The notes under the pieces: generated by a model
Told to the model about the DNA's origin: nothing
Databases searched by the model: none
Seen by the model: the letters and a program-made list of their open reading frames with translations, nothing else
Shown: positions 22,633 to 34,383 of the stretch, one piece after another
How the letters are laid out: each line of letters starts with the position of its first letter
Position numbering within the stretch: position 1 is the stretch's first letter
NCBI GenBank assembly: GCA_023053545.1
Contig: JAKZAN010000006.1
Coordinates: 3,849,001-3,913,000, forward strand
DNA from: Lepidurus packardi
Taxonomy: Eukaryota > Arthropoda > Branchiopoda > Notostraca > Triopsidae
Length of the DNA stretch: 64,000 nucleotides
Direction: 5' to 3'
Program-made: the position numbers and the translations under genes

Positions 22633-25495
22633 ATGGCTTCTCGGCGCTCCGTAAGTGACTTTTCACCCCTAAAGCCGATACAACTTCTTATGGAATGCGT
22701 TACTTAATTATCTAACACTTTGTAGATCTCGTTAGTGCTGTGCGTCTTGCTTGGATCCGTTTTTGCTGCTCCCCGACGTAAGTTCATTTTCGACTATGGT
22801 TTTAAGAATACGGTCTAATTTTTTTTACCGACAAAACTATAATTTTCTAGCGGATGGACATGGTCATGGGCAAGGCGGACATGGTGGAGCTCAAGGTGGC
22901 GGCTACGGTGGCTCGGGAGCAGCAGTTACAAGTACATCATACGGAGGCGGCCAGGGCCAAGTCGCTCAAAGCGTAGGTCAGGCTTCGTCATATGGAAATG
23001 AGCAAGTATCGGTCAGCCAAGGTACTTGGTCTGCCCCAGCACCAGCCCCTGCTGCTGAAGGAGGATATGGTAGCCAGCAACAACAATCATCTTATACAGC
23101 CCCAATTATAAAAGCACAGCCTCAACCTACGTACGGAGTACCCCCTCCTGCAATTCAGCAGTCTTCCGGCTACGGTGCTCCCTCCGCACCGGTCCAACAA
23201 GCTGCTAGTTACAGTGCTCCGGCCCAACAAGCCCAAAGTTATAATGGCCCAGCATCGCAACAACAGTACAGCGCTCCTGCACTAGCTCCAGCGCAGCAGT
23301 CTGCTGGCTATGGTGTTTCCGCTCCAGCACAAGCCCAACAATCTTACACTGGATCTCAATCGTCATCCTGGTCGGTTTCTGCTCCAATTCAGCAAGCGTC
23401 CGGCTATGGCGCTTCTCCTTCTCAGCCTAGCTATTCGGCTCCCGCTCCCGCTCCAGCTCCGCAAACAAGCTATTCGGCTCCAGCCCAGACTCCTCAACCA
23501 AGCTATTCGGCTCCTGCTCCAGCTCCTCAGCCCAGCTATGGTACACCGGCTCCAGCTCCTCAACCTAGCTATGGTGCTCCCGCTCCCGCTCCAGTTCCCC
23601 AGCCTAGCTATAGTGCCCCTACTCCAGCTGCTCAACCTAGCTATGGTTCTCCCGCTCCAGCTCCCCAGCCTAGCTATGGTGCCCCCGCTCCAGCTCCTCA
23701 GCCTAGTTACGGTTCCCCCGCTCCAGCTCCTCAACCTAGCTATGGTGCTCCCGCTCAAGCTCCTCAACAAAGCTATTCGGCTCCTGCTGCAGTTTCTCAG
23801 CCCAGCTATGCACCCGCTCCAGCTCCTCAGGCTAGCTATGGTGGTCCAGCTTCAGCTCCTCAACCAAGCTATTCGGCTCCTGCTCCAGCTCCTCAGCCTA
23901 GCTATGTTGCTCCCGCTCCAGCTGCTCAGCCTACTTATAGCGCTCCCGCTCCAGCTCCTCAGCCCAGTTATGGTTCCCCCGTTCCAGTTCAACAGCCTAG
24001 CTATGGTGCTCCGGCTTCAGCTCCTCAACCAAGCTATTCGGCTCCTGCTCCAGCTTCTCAACCCAGCTATGGTGCTCCCGCTCCAGCTCCTCAGTCTAGC
24101 TATGCTGCTCCCGCTCCAGCTCCTCAGCTTAGCTATGCTGCTCCCGCTCCAACTCCTCAGCTTAGCTATGCTGCTCCCGCTCCAGCTCCTCAGCTTAGCT
24201 ATGCTGCTCCCGCTCCAGCTCCTCAACCTAGCTATGGATCTTCCCAACAATCTAGCTATGGTGGTTCAACTCCAGTCTTAGGCCCCGCACAGCAGTCTGC
24301 TAACTATGGTGGCAATCAGCAATCTTCCGGTTATGGGTCGTCTCAGGCATCTGTGCCAGCAAGTGGGTACTCGTCCGCTCCTGCCGGTGCTTCTTCCAGT
24401 TCTGGTGCCTCTAATTACGGTGGTCAGTCCAGCCAAGCCGGAGGTTACGGTGGTCAATCCAACCAAGCCGGAGGCTACGGTGGTCAATCGAGCCAAGCCG
24501 GAGGTCACGGTGGTCAATCCAGCCAAGCCGGAGGATATGGTGGTCAATCCAGCCAAGCCGGAGGTTATGGTGGCCAGGCCAGCCAAGCCGGAGGTCACGG
24601 GGGTCAATCCAGCCAAGCCGGAGGATATGGTGGTCAATCCAGCCAAGCCGGAGGTTATGGTGGCCAGGCCAGCCAAGCCGGAAGTCACGGTGGTCAATCC
24701 AGCCAAGCCGGAGGATATGGTGGTCAATCTAGCCAAGCCGGAGGCTACGGTGGTCAATCCAGCCAAGCCGGAAGTCATGGTGGTCAATCCAGCCAAGCCG
24801 GAGGCTATGGTGGTCAATCCAGTCAAGCCGGAGGCTACGGTGGTCAATCCAGCCAAGCCGGAGGTTATGGTGGCCAGGCCAGCCAAGCCGGAGGTCACGG
24901 GGGTCAATCCAGCCAAGCCGGGAGCTATGGTGGTCAATCCAGCCAAGCCGGAGGTTATGGCGGCCAGGCTAGCCAAGCCGGAGGTCACGGTGGTCAATCC
25001 AGCCAAGCCGGAGGCTATGGTGGTCAATCCAGCCAAGCCGGAGGTTATGGTGGCCAGGCCAGCCAAACCGGAGGTCACGGTGGCCAATCCAGCCAAGCCG
25101 GAGGCTACGGTGGTCAGTCCAGCCAAGCCGGAGGCTATGGTGGTCAATCCAGCCAAGCCGGAGGTTATGGTGGCCAGGCTAGCCAAGCCGGCGGTCACGG
25201 TGGTCAATCCAACCAAGCCGGAGGCTACGGTGGTCAATCCAGCCAAGCCGGAGGCTACGGTGGCCAATCCAATGGTGGTCACTCTAGCGCAGCGTCTTAT
25301 GGTGGTGGATCTTCTTATTCTAAGCCAGCTCCCAGACCTTCTGGCGGATATTCCTCGGCCCCTGCTCCCAGACCTAGCCAGAGCTATGGTGCCCCTAAGG
25401 CGCAAGCCTCATCATCTTACAGCGTCCCTGTACCAACCTACAGCGCCCCACGCCCTGCACCATCTGCCCCAGTTTCAAGTGGATATGGACGCTAA
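22633..25495 (+). CDS. Large secreted low-complexity protein (PSYGAPAPAPQ and GGYGGQSSQA repeats, GYGR end)
   Basis: Exons 22633-22650 (MASRRS), 22726-22777 and 22851-25495 join in frame to 904 aa. The signal peptide ISLVLCVLLGSVFA is split after six codons by a phase-0 intron; the next intron (phase 1) lies in the codon just before DGHGHGQ. The mature chain starts PRPDGHGHGQGGHGG. A Gln/Ala/Ser region comes next, then about 25 units of the type PSYGAPAPAPQ (23410-24240), then about 28 ten-residue units GGYGGQSSQA (24418-25269), then a Pro/Ser tail ending VPVPTYSAPRPAPSAPVSSGYGR in two overlapping motifs. Tyr-rich repetitive composition suggests an extracellular material, possibly cuticle, glue or silk-like, but there is no domain to prove which. 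The long open frames on other strands are shadows of the repeats. Confidence 0.82.
24418..25269 (+). repeat. 30-bp coding minisatellite with 90-bp higher-order period
   Basis: About 28 tandem 30-bp units encode G-G-[YH]-G-G-Q-[SA]-S-Q-A. Through much of the array they cycle as Y/QSS, Y/QAS, H/QSS, so three units form a 90-bp higher-order repeat with very high nucleotide identity. Confidence 0.85.
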
Positions 25496-25610
25496 AAAAA
25501 TCTGCGTTGAACAGTCGCAGCTCAGCAAAAACGGCTCAGCGGAAAAAATAACATCACATTTTCCATGACATAATATATTTTTGTATGTATGAAATTATGA
25601 ATAGCATTGC

Positions 25611-25616
25611 AATAAA
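25611..25616 (+). terminator. Polyadenylation signal of the Pro/Gly-rich gene
   Basis: AATAAA about 115 nt after the stop codon, in AT-rich sequence. Confidence 0.55.
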
Positions 25617-28600
25617 CGATAAATGCTCCATTATAAGTCCATAAGTTATTAAATTGCAAGCGAAATTCTAAACTGAAATGAAGGTATTTTACTGCAGGAT
25701 ATATCGCTTAGAATTTGACTTTCAAAACGTCTTCGTAGTAAAACAAAAGCTGGCTTTCCTCTTCATAAAGTTATGTTAAAATTTGGTATGAAGAAACCAT
25801 GATTCCTGATGCCTTGTTGAAAAAAATAAAATGATCTGAAAGGTATTACTACTAGGTTAGAAGAAACTTCATAAATAGGGTTCTTGACTTAATGCAGCGT
25901 TGTTAATAATACAAGTTGAAAGTGGGCGTTTAAAAGCGATGCTAACAAAATTTCCAACAAAACACGGGACATATTGGTATAACACCTAAGCTAAAACGAA
26001 AGAGAAAGCTCCGTAAGCCTTCAGGTCACCACATTAAATATGAAAGGAAAAATGAGATGCACGGCTAGAGACCGGACAGTCTATCCACAGTTTCCCCAAC
26101 GCAGCTATCGAATTTTTCCTCGTACATCTGGATTGTTTCCTCTAGGGTAGTATCCGTTCCACCTCCTTCTTTTCCGAGTACTCACATGGGGGCAAGTCTA
26201 ACAACAGACCCAAGAGTCCTACGCCCCTGCGAAGGGTGAAGTGCCGTGGAATGGAAGAGCAAACCAAGGGAGTTTATTAGTTGGGCAAACAAAACTTAAT
26301 GGATACTGTATACACACAAGACTTGCTGCAGTCTAGAAATAGCCTCGTACGTGCCTTGAAACCTTTTATACTTCTCTGCGATGTGAAAACTTCGATATTT
26401 TAAACATTCATGCCTATGGCTCCGAAAAAGAAAAAACCTTAACCCTCTAAGGCAGCAATGTTTAATGTCTTAGGTCAATTATGAAGAACACGACCCAAGT
26501 CTAGAAACTAGCAAAAAGCTTGGCTACCATGTTCCTACTGGTGGTAGCAAGCGTCGCCAAGGTTCAGCCCCATGGCAGAGATCCAAATCTCCTAATGAGG
26601 TCCATGTGTTAGGACCATTACTAATCAAGTCTACTTACTATAAAAGAGACAAAGAATGGCTGCAGCCCAACAAAAGAAGTGCGAAGGGTGAGAAGCTTCT
26701 TCGGGACAAACTGGGGTTGAAAATCTTTGTCATCACTCTCTTTTTCTACTCATTTGCCCTTATATGCTACATGCCATGAAAATTGAAAGACCTGAATAGT
26801 TCACCCTAACCCTCATCTACCCCCTAATGCAGTCTTGCGTCAACAATTTTCAATTCAATGGTAGCAACACGAGGAGAAAAAAAACTAGCCCTCGGGCTCT
26901 CGAAAACCAACTTGTGCAGTGCCATCATTGTGTCACCTTGAACACCCCATCACCCCGCAATAGTCACCACCTTGCTCCCCCCGTAAAAAAAAAACTCACA
27001 ACGTCGCCATTCATAACAAATGTTAACATACACGCCTTCGGAACCAACCGAAAAAAAGAAAAGTGAGTTCTATGTTGTTCCGGCTAAGTGGAAAGAATCA
27101 ATACTTTGTCCCAGCAATCCACCTTGAATATTCTATACTACAAGACCCCACCAGCGGGAATCCTCCGGAATCCCCGTACCAAAAGAACAATCTTTCCCCT
27201 TCTCGAGCGTATTTTTCTTATTTTCTAAGCATGTCTTAGACACTTCTGCGACTTTTATCAGTTTATTCCCGAAAGATAGCAGCAAGGTTTCGACGTTTTC
27301 CAGGGATGCTTTAGATGAAAATATCACCGGAATTCCTTAGATAGCTTCCTTGAATGTCATTTTTTAGGAATAACGAATTACGTTTCCGTGCAAGATGAGC
27401 TAAAATGTAGCTAAGTGGACATAGGAAAATCCTAAATCGACTTCGATGCTGACGAGTAGTTTTTTTATATCCAAAGGGCCCCAATGAGAAGTGCAAGCCT
27501 GTGACCTTTTCCTCTTTATCTTTTTCGAGAAGTCTACGACTGCATCCTTTTCTTATTGTGAACCATAAGAAATTCCGCCTATCTGGCTCCTGAATTGAGC
27601 GGCAGACCCAAGAGTAAAATAAATACTAAACACCCACGCGAAAACCATCCTCCCCACTCCTACGCAAGAGGTTTTTTTTCCATCAGTAGAAAGATTGACG
27701 ACTATTTCTGGGATTCCCTGGGGCCACACCGAAGTTTTTTTTACGTAATATTCTATTACATTATGTTGAAAAATGCAAAATGCCCTAACAAAGAAACGCT
27801 TGTGCAGCACATGATAACTGTTTTACTGTATAGAAGTAGAGTCGGTACCAATTTCTGCTCCGCTTGTTCAAATGGGAAAGGTCAGGGTTCATTAATTGAA
27901 GAGTGTAAGCGGTGGAGTGTGGGACGAAGCAGACAAGCAAAACGGGTCCTCGCCGAGTACATCACCTTTCCCGGGGTCCATAATGCAAGCCCGGCTAGCG
28001 AATCAATAGCCGTCGTCTTAGAACGTCACGTTCGCCTTCAGCCAATCGAAGCACGGAGCTATACTGCGCCGGTGGAAGAAACTCCGTCCGATCCAGACTT
28101 GCAAGCTCGTTGCAGGTACCCGTCGTTCATGGCTTTCTCCACGGAGCGTGCTCCTGAACCTCTGCGTTGCTGCTGGAGCTCCCCCTTTCGCCCTTGCTCC
28201 GTAAACTCCGCTATTTCTCCTTCTCTTCTTGGCCCGTAACACCTTTGGCTGCCGCTGGTTTCGCAGCCGGATTTTTTCTAGACACTTAACCTGGTGTTTT
28301 CTTTTGTCTTCAAAGTGCGGTGAATGAAATTCTACAAAACACTCAAGTTTGCGTGCAAATACTCGACATTACGATCTATCCAGGGTTCACAATTCAGTCG
28401 AGAGACGATCAGAGGTAAAAGTATTTCTTTGAAATTAATTTGACATGGAAATCGGTAATTCCGTTTGAAAACAGTAAGGTTTAACAAAATTGCCTAGTTT
28501 CATAAAGATAGGACTAGTAAGCGACAAAAGTCCCATCTAGTGAGTTTAAGTTAGGTCATTCATCTCCGTCCCTGTTGCAGTCTTCCCTCTCTAATCCACG

Positions 28601-31600
28601 ATCCATTATTAAAAAGGGAACATAAGCCCTCCTTAATACTTGAACACGTTTCAGTCAACGTCAACCCGAATTGCGAGTGGTTATCCATTTGCCATAAGAT
28701 AGCGTCATGCATTTGCCATGAGACGTACTTTTGTTTTTGCCCCACCGTGTTCGATCGACTGCAGTATAAGCAACTCAGGCAGGTATATATTAATGGCAGT
28801 AATGTACACAGGTAGGATATAAAGCACAAGTGCCACGTACTACCAGGGTCTGGGCATAAAGGTGCATGTCAGAAGGGGAAGCAGAAGGGATTTGTAGGCA
28901 CGCAGTGGTGTGCTATACTTACGCAGGAGGGTCTATATAGGTCTACCACCACCAGGTCAGCCTCAGCAACTCCTGCCTTATACTCTATCGATCGAACGTA
29001 CTCGCTCGTGTAGCTCACAATTTTTTCCCCCAAGAACCAGGCATTCATGCCATTTCCGCTCACCGTCATCAACATCAGCCAAAATCCTAACGCCAATCCC
29101 GAAACTCCTGCTGTGTCCCTTGATAAGCTGTCATATTTACTTTGTAATACCTCTGTCCATAATGACTTTACCTATCAAAAGCACATGACAAGCTCCACCT
29201 TTTAATGACCCACAACAAAATCATTAGTACACTTCCAAGCAAAAAAAAAAATTGATCTTTTCCAAGCGTTGACAGAAACCTTCCAGACTGTGCCTCTACG
29301 CAGCAGACAAAAGGGGCTCGAAAATCGATGACCCAAAAGGTAAAGGTACTTTACCCTGACCGATACTTCACTAGAATACAAGGGCGTCGGTGGATATACC
29401 AGTACTCTAGCCCCAGCTTATAACACGCACAAAAACCCCAAGCTTTTAAAAGTACGCCAATGAAAAGGAATAACCTCTTACTCCCTTTGCATTAGTAAGT
29501 TGAAGCAGTTGAACCCCCGTATCATGACGTACAATATTGCCACGTAGTTGGTATGCTTATTAAGTTAATTCAATTCCCTTTTGAGTACGGTGTCGTTATC
29601 CGCTTCGGTGCTTTAAAAAGGAAAGACACATACGGCAAATAAAGGAGAACTGATGAAAAAAATAGGAAAACAAAACACAACCATCACAGTTCCTTAATAA
29701 GCTAATTAACGTTCACTCCTGACTAAGCAATGTAAGAAACAACTACAACGAGGGATAGATATTCCGTGTTCTCCTTTTTCTACTCCCCTTATTATCCACG
29801 TAACGCATCACTACGGAAGGATTGGTACAGACGTACATACGAAGGAAAGGAGTCCCAGCAGGGGCAGGGTCTCAGCAATGAGCTTTGTGTGTGTACGTTG
29901 TTTATGTTGACAAAATGCGAGGGAAGCCTGTTACACGGCTCGACAGTTCCGCAAGAAATTCCGCGGCTTCCCCTCGTATACACCGCATGTGTGCCCTTTC
30001 TGTGAACACAGTAGCTTCCCCACCGCGAAATATCATCTTTTGATAAAGAGGACTCCGTTAGGATAGTGCAGTTTAGGAGAAGATGAAAACACAAGGGCAA
30101 AGAGCGTCAGGAGGTAGTGTTCCCACGGGATGCCTTCCATCTGATGCAAAAACTGTCTTCCCCCCTTACATCTCTCGAATTTCGAAACGGTTGTAAAAAA
30201 CCCAGTCAAAAAACGCAGCATTGTGGGCACTGCACATCCTCCACGCACCACACCCACTAGGTTCGTTACTGGCAACACAAACGAGTATCGAAAAAAAACA
30301 ACTTTATTCCGGCAATTTAACCAGCTTTTCTCACATTATTTTTTTTTCAAAAACAATTAAAAGAAAAAAAAGTACTGAAAAGAGCAAGCCTTTCTAAAGA
30401 GAGAACGCGGGTTCGCTAGGACTTGGTTTTTCACCAAAAAGATTCGACTTGAAAGCTAACTTAAGAACACGGAACGCTGTCTTCCAAATACGGACTGCAA
30501 CGTGAAAGCTGCTATTACCCTAAATAACTTACTGACTCGCTCGATCATCATTTCCGTCTAAGCATCATAATCATCTGGTATAAATCTTCATTTCTACTTC
30601 CAAAAAGATAGACCTACGAGAAAACGCAAGCAGGAAACGGGAACAGTTCCCAACACGAATGCCAATCCGCGTCTTAGCAAAATAAGTTTTCTGTTCCACC
30701 TATTTCCTTAATTTAAAAACAAATGTTTACTTAAAACATTCAAACTAATGGTCCTCCGCTTGCTCTTTCGCGTGTCTATTTTTCCCCCGTTTTTCCCTTT
30801 GTTACTGGTTGGCATAGCAACGAGAATCCGGTGTGGACCCATAACCTGAGCAACAAAACGATGCTAATGGGTCTTTGTTAGGCGTTCTATATAACCCCTA
30901 ACGTGCTGATGTGTGTGTTTTTGCCCAGGTGTATTATATTAACGTGTACAGCCCCCTTCTTTTGGCTTTCTATTAAAGCCTAAAGTAAATCCCATTTTTC
31001 AATTTAGCTGTTGCATGCGTGGTGTATAATAGGCTAAATTTCATGCGCAAAGGGGTGAAAAGCTGCAAGTATAAGAAATACAAATGTTAAATAGAAAATG
31101 TACCTCATTTTCCCCCTTGGTACGCTCGTCTACGCTTTCCTCGTCCTTTTCCATTACCGTGGTAATAAATTAACCAGCCGGCCAGTAACCAAATGGAAAC
31201 TTGATTGATTTTAGTTCGTGACAAACAAACAAGCTTCCCTTCAAATGGTTGAATTCGTCGTTCACTAAGTTAAGTTTTAGAGTGGTGTACGGAAACGAGT
31301 GTTGTTGTGCACGCTACTAATGTAAAAAAAAAAATTGCCAAAAGTCACAATGTTTGATTTCTTCCCGTATTGTATTTTTCTCTTTACACGTAGGTTTGGA
31401 AGCCCGTGTCGTGCAACCAACACTCGTTTTCTCTCCTGTTGTTGCCGTATGAGGAAGGAAGGACAGAAATCCGTAGAAATTCTCCTCGCCGTTCCCCCAG
31501 CGACCTGACCTGCTGTGACCTGGGCGGTTGAGGGACACAAGTCGCTTTGGCGGTGTACCAAAGACCCTGATCTCCCTTGATCATCGTCTCTCCCTTAATT

Positions 31601-32361
31601 GGATTGAGTCACGATCCCATCTCGCGCTTTCCTGCTCGGGCCTAACGTCTCTCCCTACTGCAACCCTGAAATTTCGCCAAGAGCACTTCTGGGGTCCTAG
31701 GGTTAACTTTCTAGTTCCAACGAAAAAGGAAAAAAAAAATTGGAGAAAAAGAACGTGTCCCTCCAACGACCCCAAGTAACAAACCCAGACACTAAACCCA
31801 GGTATAAGAGCAACTTACCCATAAAAGCGTCAAGTATATAGCCTAACAAGGGCGTGGTCGACTATTTCGTAGCCACCTAGGGTGATTGCTTCGGAAGGTG
31901 CAAGCCATCGATTTGATTTCTTTTTCCGTTTCCAACTCCAAAAAGAAAAACTGGACCCACATATAACTTACCACGTGCTCCACTTGAAGTAACGCGTCGC
32001 AGTTAAAAAAATTCCGTTAAACATAAGCTGTACATGTCAAAGCGTTGTTTTTTCAAAGAGATAGTTGCAAGAAGGTGAAACCCTCCAGAGACCCCACTCA
32101 ACTCCTGTGTGTGAGTCATCTACTTGATCTAACTTGAACTTGTACACTACAGTATCCACTCCAAGCCTAACCCCTCTCTGCGCCGGCAGACTCACGTGTG
32201 TTCGCGAACAAAAGCCTGCGACATGGTATCTACAACAGGCTTTTCAATTCACCCTCTTCTTTGCATTCATTGAACAGCATATTTATTCTCCAGCAAACTA
32301 AAAGGAATTGCTCCAGGACTTGCAAGCCTCTTTAACCCAATTCAACTTTTTCTCCTTACAG
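25617..32361. other. Long stretch upstream of VAChT; expected to hold the cholinergic-locus promoter
   Basis: No protein-coding gene is supported. A 214-codon open frame at 27595-28239 starts without ATG and looks random. The stretch 27840-28260 is clearly richer in G+C than its surroundings and ends in a candidate donor-rich region, so it could be a promoter or noncoding first exon. The segment ends with a good acceptor (TTTTTCTCCTTACAG, ending at 32361) just before the VAChT exon, showing that at least one upstream noncoding exon must exist. Confidence 0.4.
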
Positions 32362-32517
32362 AAGACTACCAAAACTTGACTCCCTCTCCTTCAAAGACTC
32401 GAAAAAAAAAACTACGAGCCATCAAGTAGATGAAACCTTTGTGATCTTTATAAACTCTGGCAGTTTCTTGAGAACTCCCTTTGCCTGGAAAACCTTCTCT
32501 CCCACAAAATAATTAAG

Positions 32518-34383
32518 ATGCCACGCATACCGATTCTAAACATGGAATACGCCGAAGCCAAAGAGCTTTTCTTCCAACGCGTCCAGGAACCACACATGCA
32601 ACGAAAGCTAGTTTTAGTAATCGTATCCATCGCACTCTTACTGGATAACATGCTGTACATGGTCATCGTACCAATCATTCCCGATTACTTGCGAAGACTT
32701 GGATCTTGGGACACGCACGTCGAGGGTGGCGAGTACGTCACAGAGCCAAACCGCTGGCACGTCAACTCGACCGGCAACTACACTGTTGTGGAGAACAAGA
32801 CTGCTCACCTAATTAACGGCGTAATAGTGTACGAAAACGAGGATTCCGCCATTGGAGTCCTTTTCGCATCCAAAGCCATCGTCCAGTTGATGGTGAACCC
32901 TTTTTCGGGCGCCTTGATTGACCGCGTCGGGTACGAGCTACCAATGATGATTGGATTGGCTATCATGTTCTTCTCCACTGCAGTCTTCGCATGTGGTCGA
33001 AGCTACGGCATATTGTTCTTTGCCCGGTCTCTTCAGGGCGTGGGTTCCGCGTTCGCCGATACTTCGGGCTTGGCTATGATCGCCGATCGGTTCACCGAAG
33101 AAAGCGAACGAACCAAAGCGTTGGGAATCGCTTTGGCTTTCATTTCCTTTGGCTGCCTTGTTGCCCCACCATTTGGCGGTTTGCTGTACGAATTCGCCGG
33201 AAAAGAATTCCCATTCTTGGTTCTGTCCCTCGTATGTCTGGCGGACGGGTTTATGTTGCGCTTAGTCATGAAACCCTATGGCATGGTCCAGCTTAAAGAA
33301 GCCATGAACAACGCTGGCAATTACCAAGGCCAACAACCTGTAGGTATCCCAATCTGGCGTTTGCTAATGGACCCTTACATCGCTGTCTGTGCCGGGGCAC
33401 TTATGATGTCCAATGTTTCCCTCGCCTTCCTTGAGCCCACTATCTCGGTCTGGATGATGGACAACATGGACGTGAAGCAATGGCAACTAGGCATGATTTG
33501 GCTCCCTGCATTCGTTCCACACGTTGCAGGCGTCATTCTAACGGTCAAAATGGCTCGACAGTACCCTCAGTACCAATGGGCCATGGCCGCAGGCGGTCTG
33601 GCGTTAGAAGGACTCTGTTGTCTCATCGTCCCTTTCGCGCGGTCTTACTGGGTTCTAATGATTCCAATCTGCGGTATCTGTTTCGGTATTGCGTTAATTG
33701 ACACCGCGCTTCTGCCGATGTTAGGTTACCTGGTCGATGTCCGCTATGTCTCTGTCTACGGAAGCATCTACGCTATTGCTGACATCTCTTACTCAATGGC
33801 GTACGCTATTGGACCCATCATCGCCGGTGGTGTGGTAGAATCCATCGGATTTTTGGCCTTGAATATAGGAATCGCCGTTTCAAACCTACTCTATTGCCCC
33901 GTACTCATGTTTCTCCGTCATATTTACGACTACAAGCCCTTTGAAGACGACGAGGCGAACGTTCTCATGTCTGATCCTCCGGAGAAACAGTATCAGACCT
34001 ATACTCTCCAAGACACTACCAGCCCAGTACCAGTATCCCACGAAAAGAAGAACCACTTGGAATACGGCAAGTCCAGCAACGGTAATAATGACAAGTACTC
34101 CACGGAATACACTCCCTTCGAGGAAACCAACGTTGACCAGGGATACGTTCAAGGTAACGGAGAGAACGGCTATGCCAATTTTGCAGACTTTAATAGCCAC
34201 ACCAGTTACGAAATGCAACAACGAGAATCACGGACCGTACCTCCACCGCGGCCTGCCTTGCCCCAACATATCGCCATGAATCCCATATCACAACCCCAAT
34301 CACAACCGCAAACTCACGGTAGTTGGTTCAAGTCCGACGCTGTTTACAATGCGCCAAAGAACGACACCAATCCTTTCCGATAG
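32518..34383 (+). CDS. VAChT: Vesicular acetylcholine transporter (SLC18A3 family)
   Basis: Proton-antiporter that loads acetylcholine into synaptic vesicles; 12-helix major facilitator protein of 621 aa in one uninterrupted exon, as in Drosophila and vertebrates. Visible family blocks: RKLVLVIVSIALLLDNMLYM with VIVPIIPDYLR (helix 1), a glycosylatable lumenal loop with N-x-T sites (about 75-95), SKAIVQLMVNPFSGALIDRVG (helix 2 and loop), QGVGSAFADTSGLAMIADRF, ERTKALGIALAFISFGCLVA, IDTALLPMLGYLVDVR and SVYGSIYAIADISYSMAYAI (helices 10-11). The tail (about 490-621) is hydrophilic and Gln/Pro/Asn-rich, longer than in vertebrates. The 5' leader is spliced: an acceptor lies at 32361. It sits on the same strand and upstream of the ChAT coding exons, the conserved cholinergic-locus order. 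Confidence 0.97.
   Translation: MPRIPILNMEYAEAKELFFQRVQEPHMQRKLVLVIVSIALLLDNMLYMVIVPIIPDYLRRLGSWDTHVEGGEYVTEPNRWHVNSTGNYTVVENKTAHLINGVIVYENEDSAIGVLFASKAIVQLMVNPFSGALIDRVGYELPMMIGLAIMFFSTAVFACGRSYGILFFARSLQGVGSAFADTSGLAMIADRFTEESERTKALGIALAFISFGCLVAPPFGGLLYEFAGKEFPFLVLSLVCLADGFMLRLVMKPYGMVQLKEAMNNAGNYQGQQPVGIPIWRLLMDPYIAVCAGALMMSNVSLAFLEPTISVWMMDNMDVKQWQLGMIWLPAFVPHVAGVILTVKMARQYPQYQWAMAAGGLALEGLCCLIVPFARSYWVLMIPICGICFGIALIDTALLPMLGYLVDVRYVSVYGSIYAIADISYSMAYAIGPIIAGGVVESIGFLALNIGIAVSNLLYCPVLMFLRHIYDYKPFEDDEANVLMSDPPEKQYQTYTLQDTTSPVPVSHEKKNHLEYGKSSNGNNDKYSTEYTPFEETNVDQGYVQGNGENGYANFADFNSHTSYEMQQRESRTVPPPRPALPQHIAMNPISQPQSQPQTHGSWFKSDAVYNAPKNDTNPFR

Noticed and set aside
23310-25568. Several long alternative-frame and antisense open frames over the Pro/Gly-rich gene
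   Set aside because: These are shadows of the 30-33 bp coding repeats; only the chosen frame continues from a signal peptide through proper splice sites.
27595-28239. 214-codon plus-strand open frame upstream of VAChT
   Set aside because: It begins without ATG, has no recognisable domain and mixes AT-rich and GC-rich halves in a way that suggests chance.
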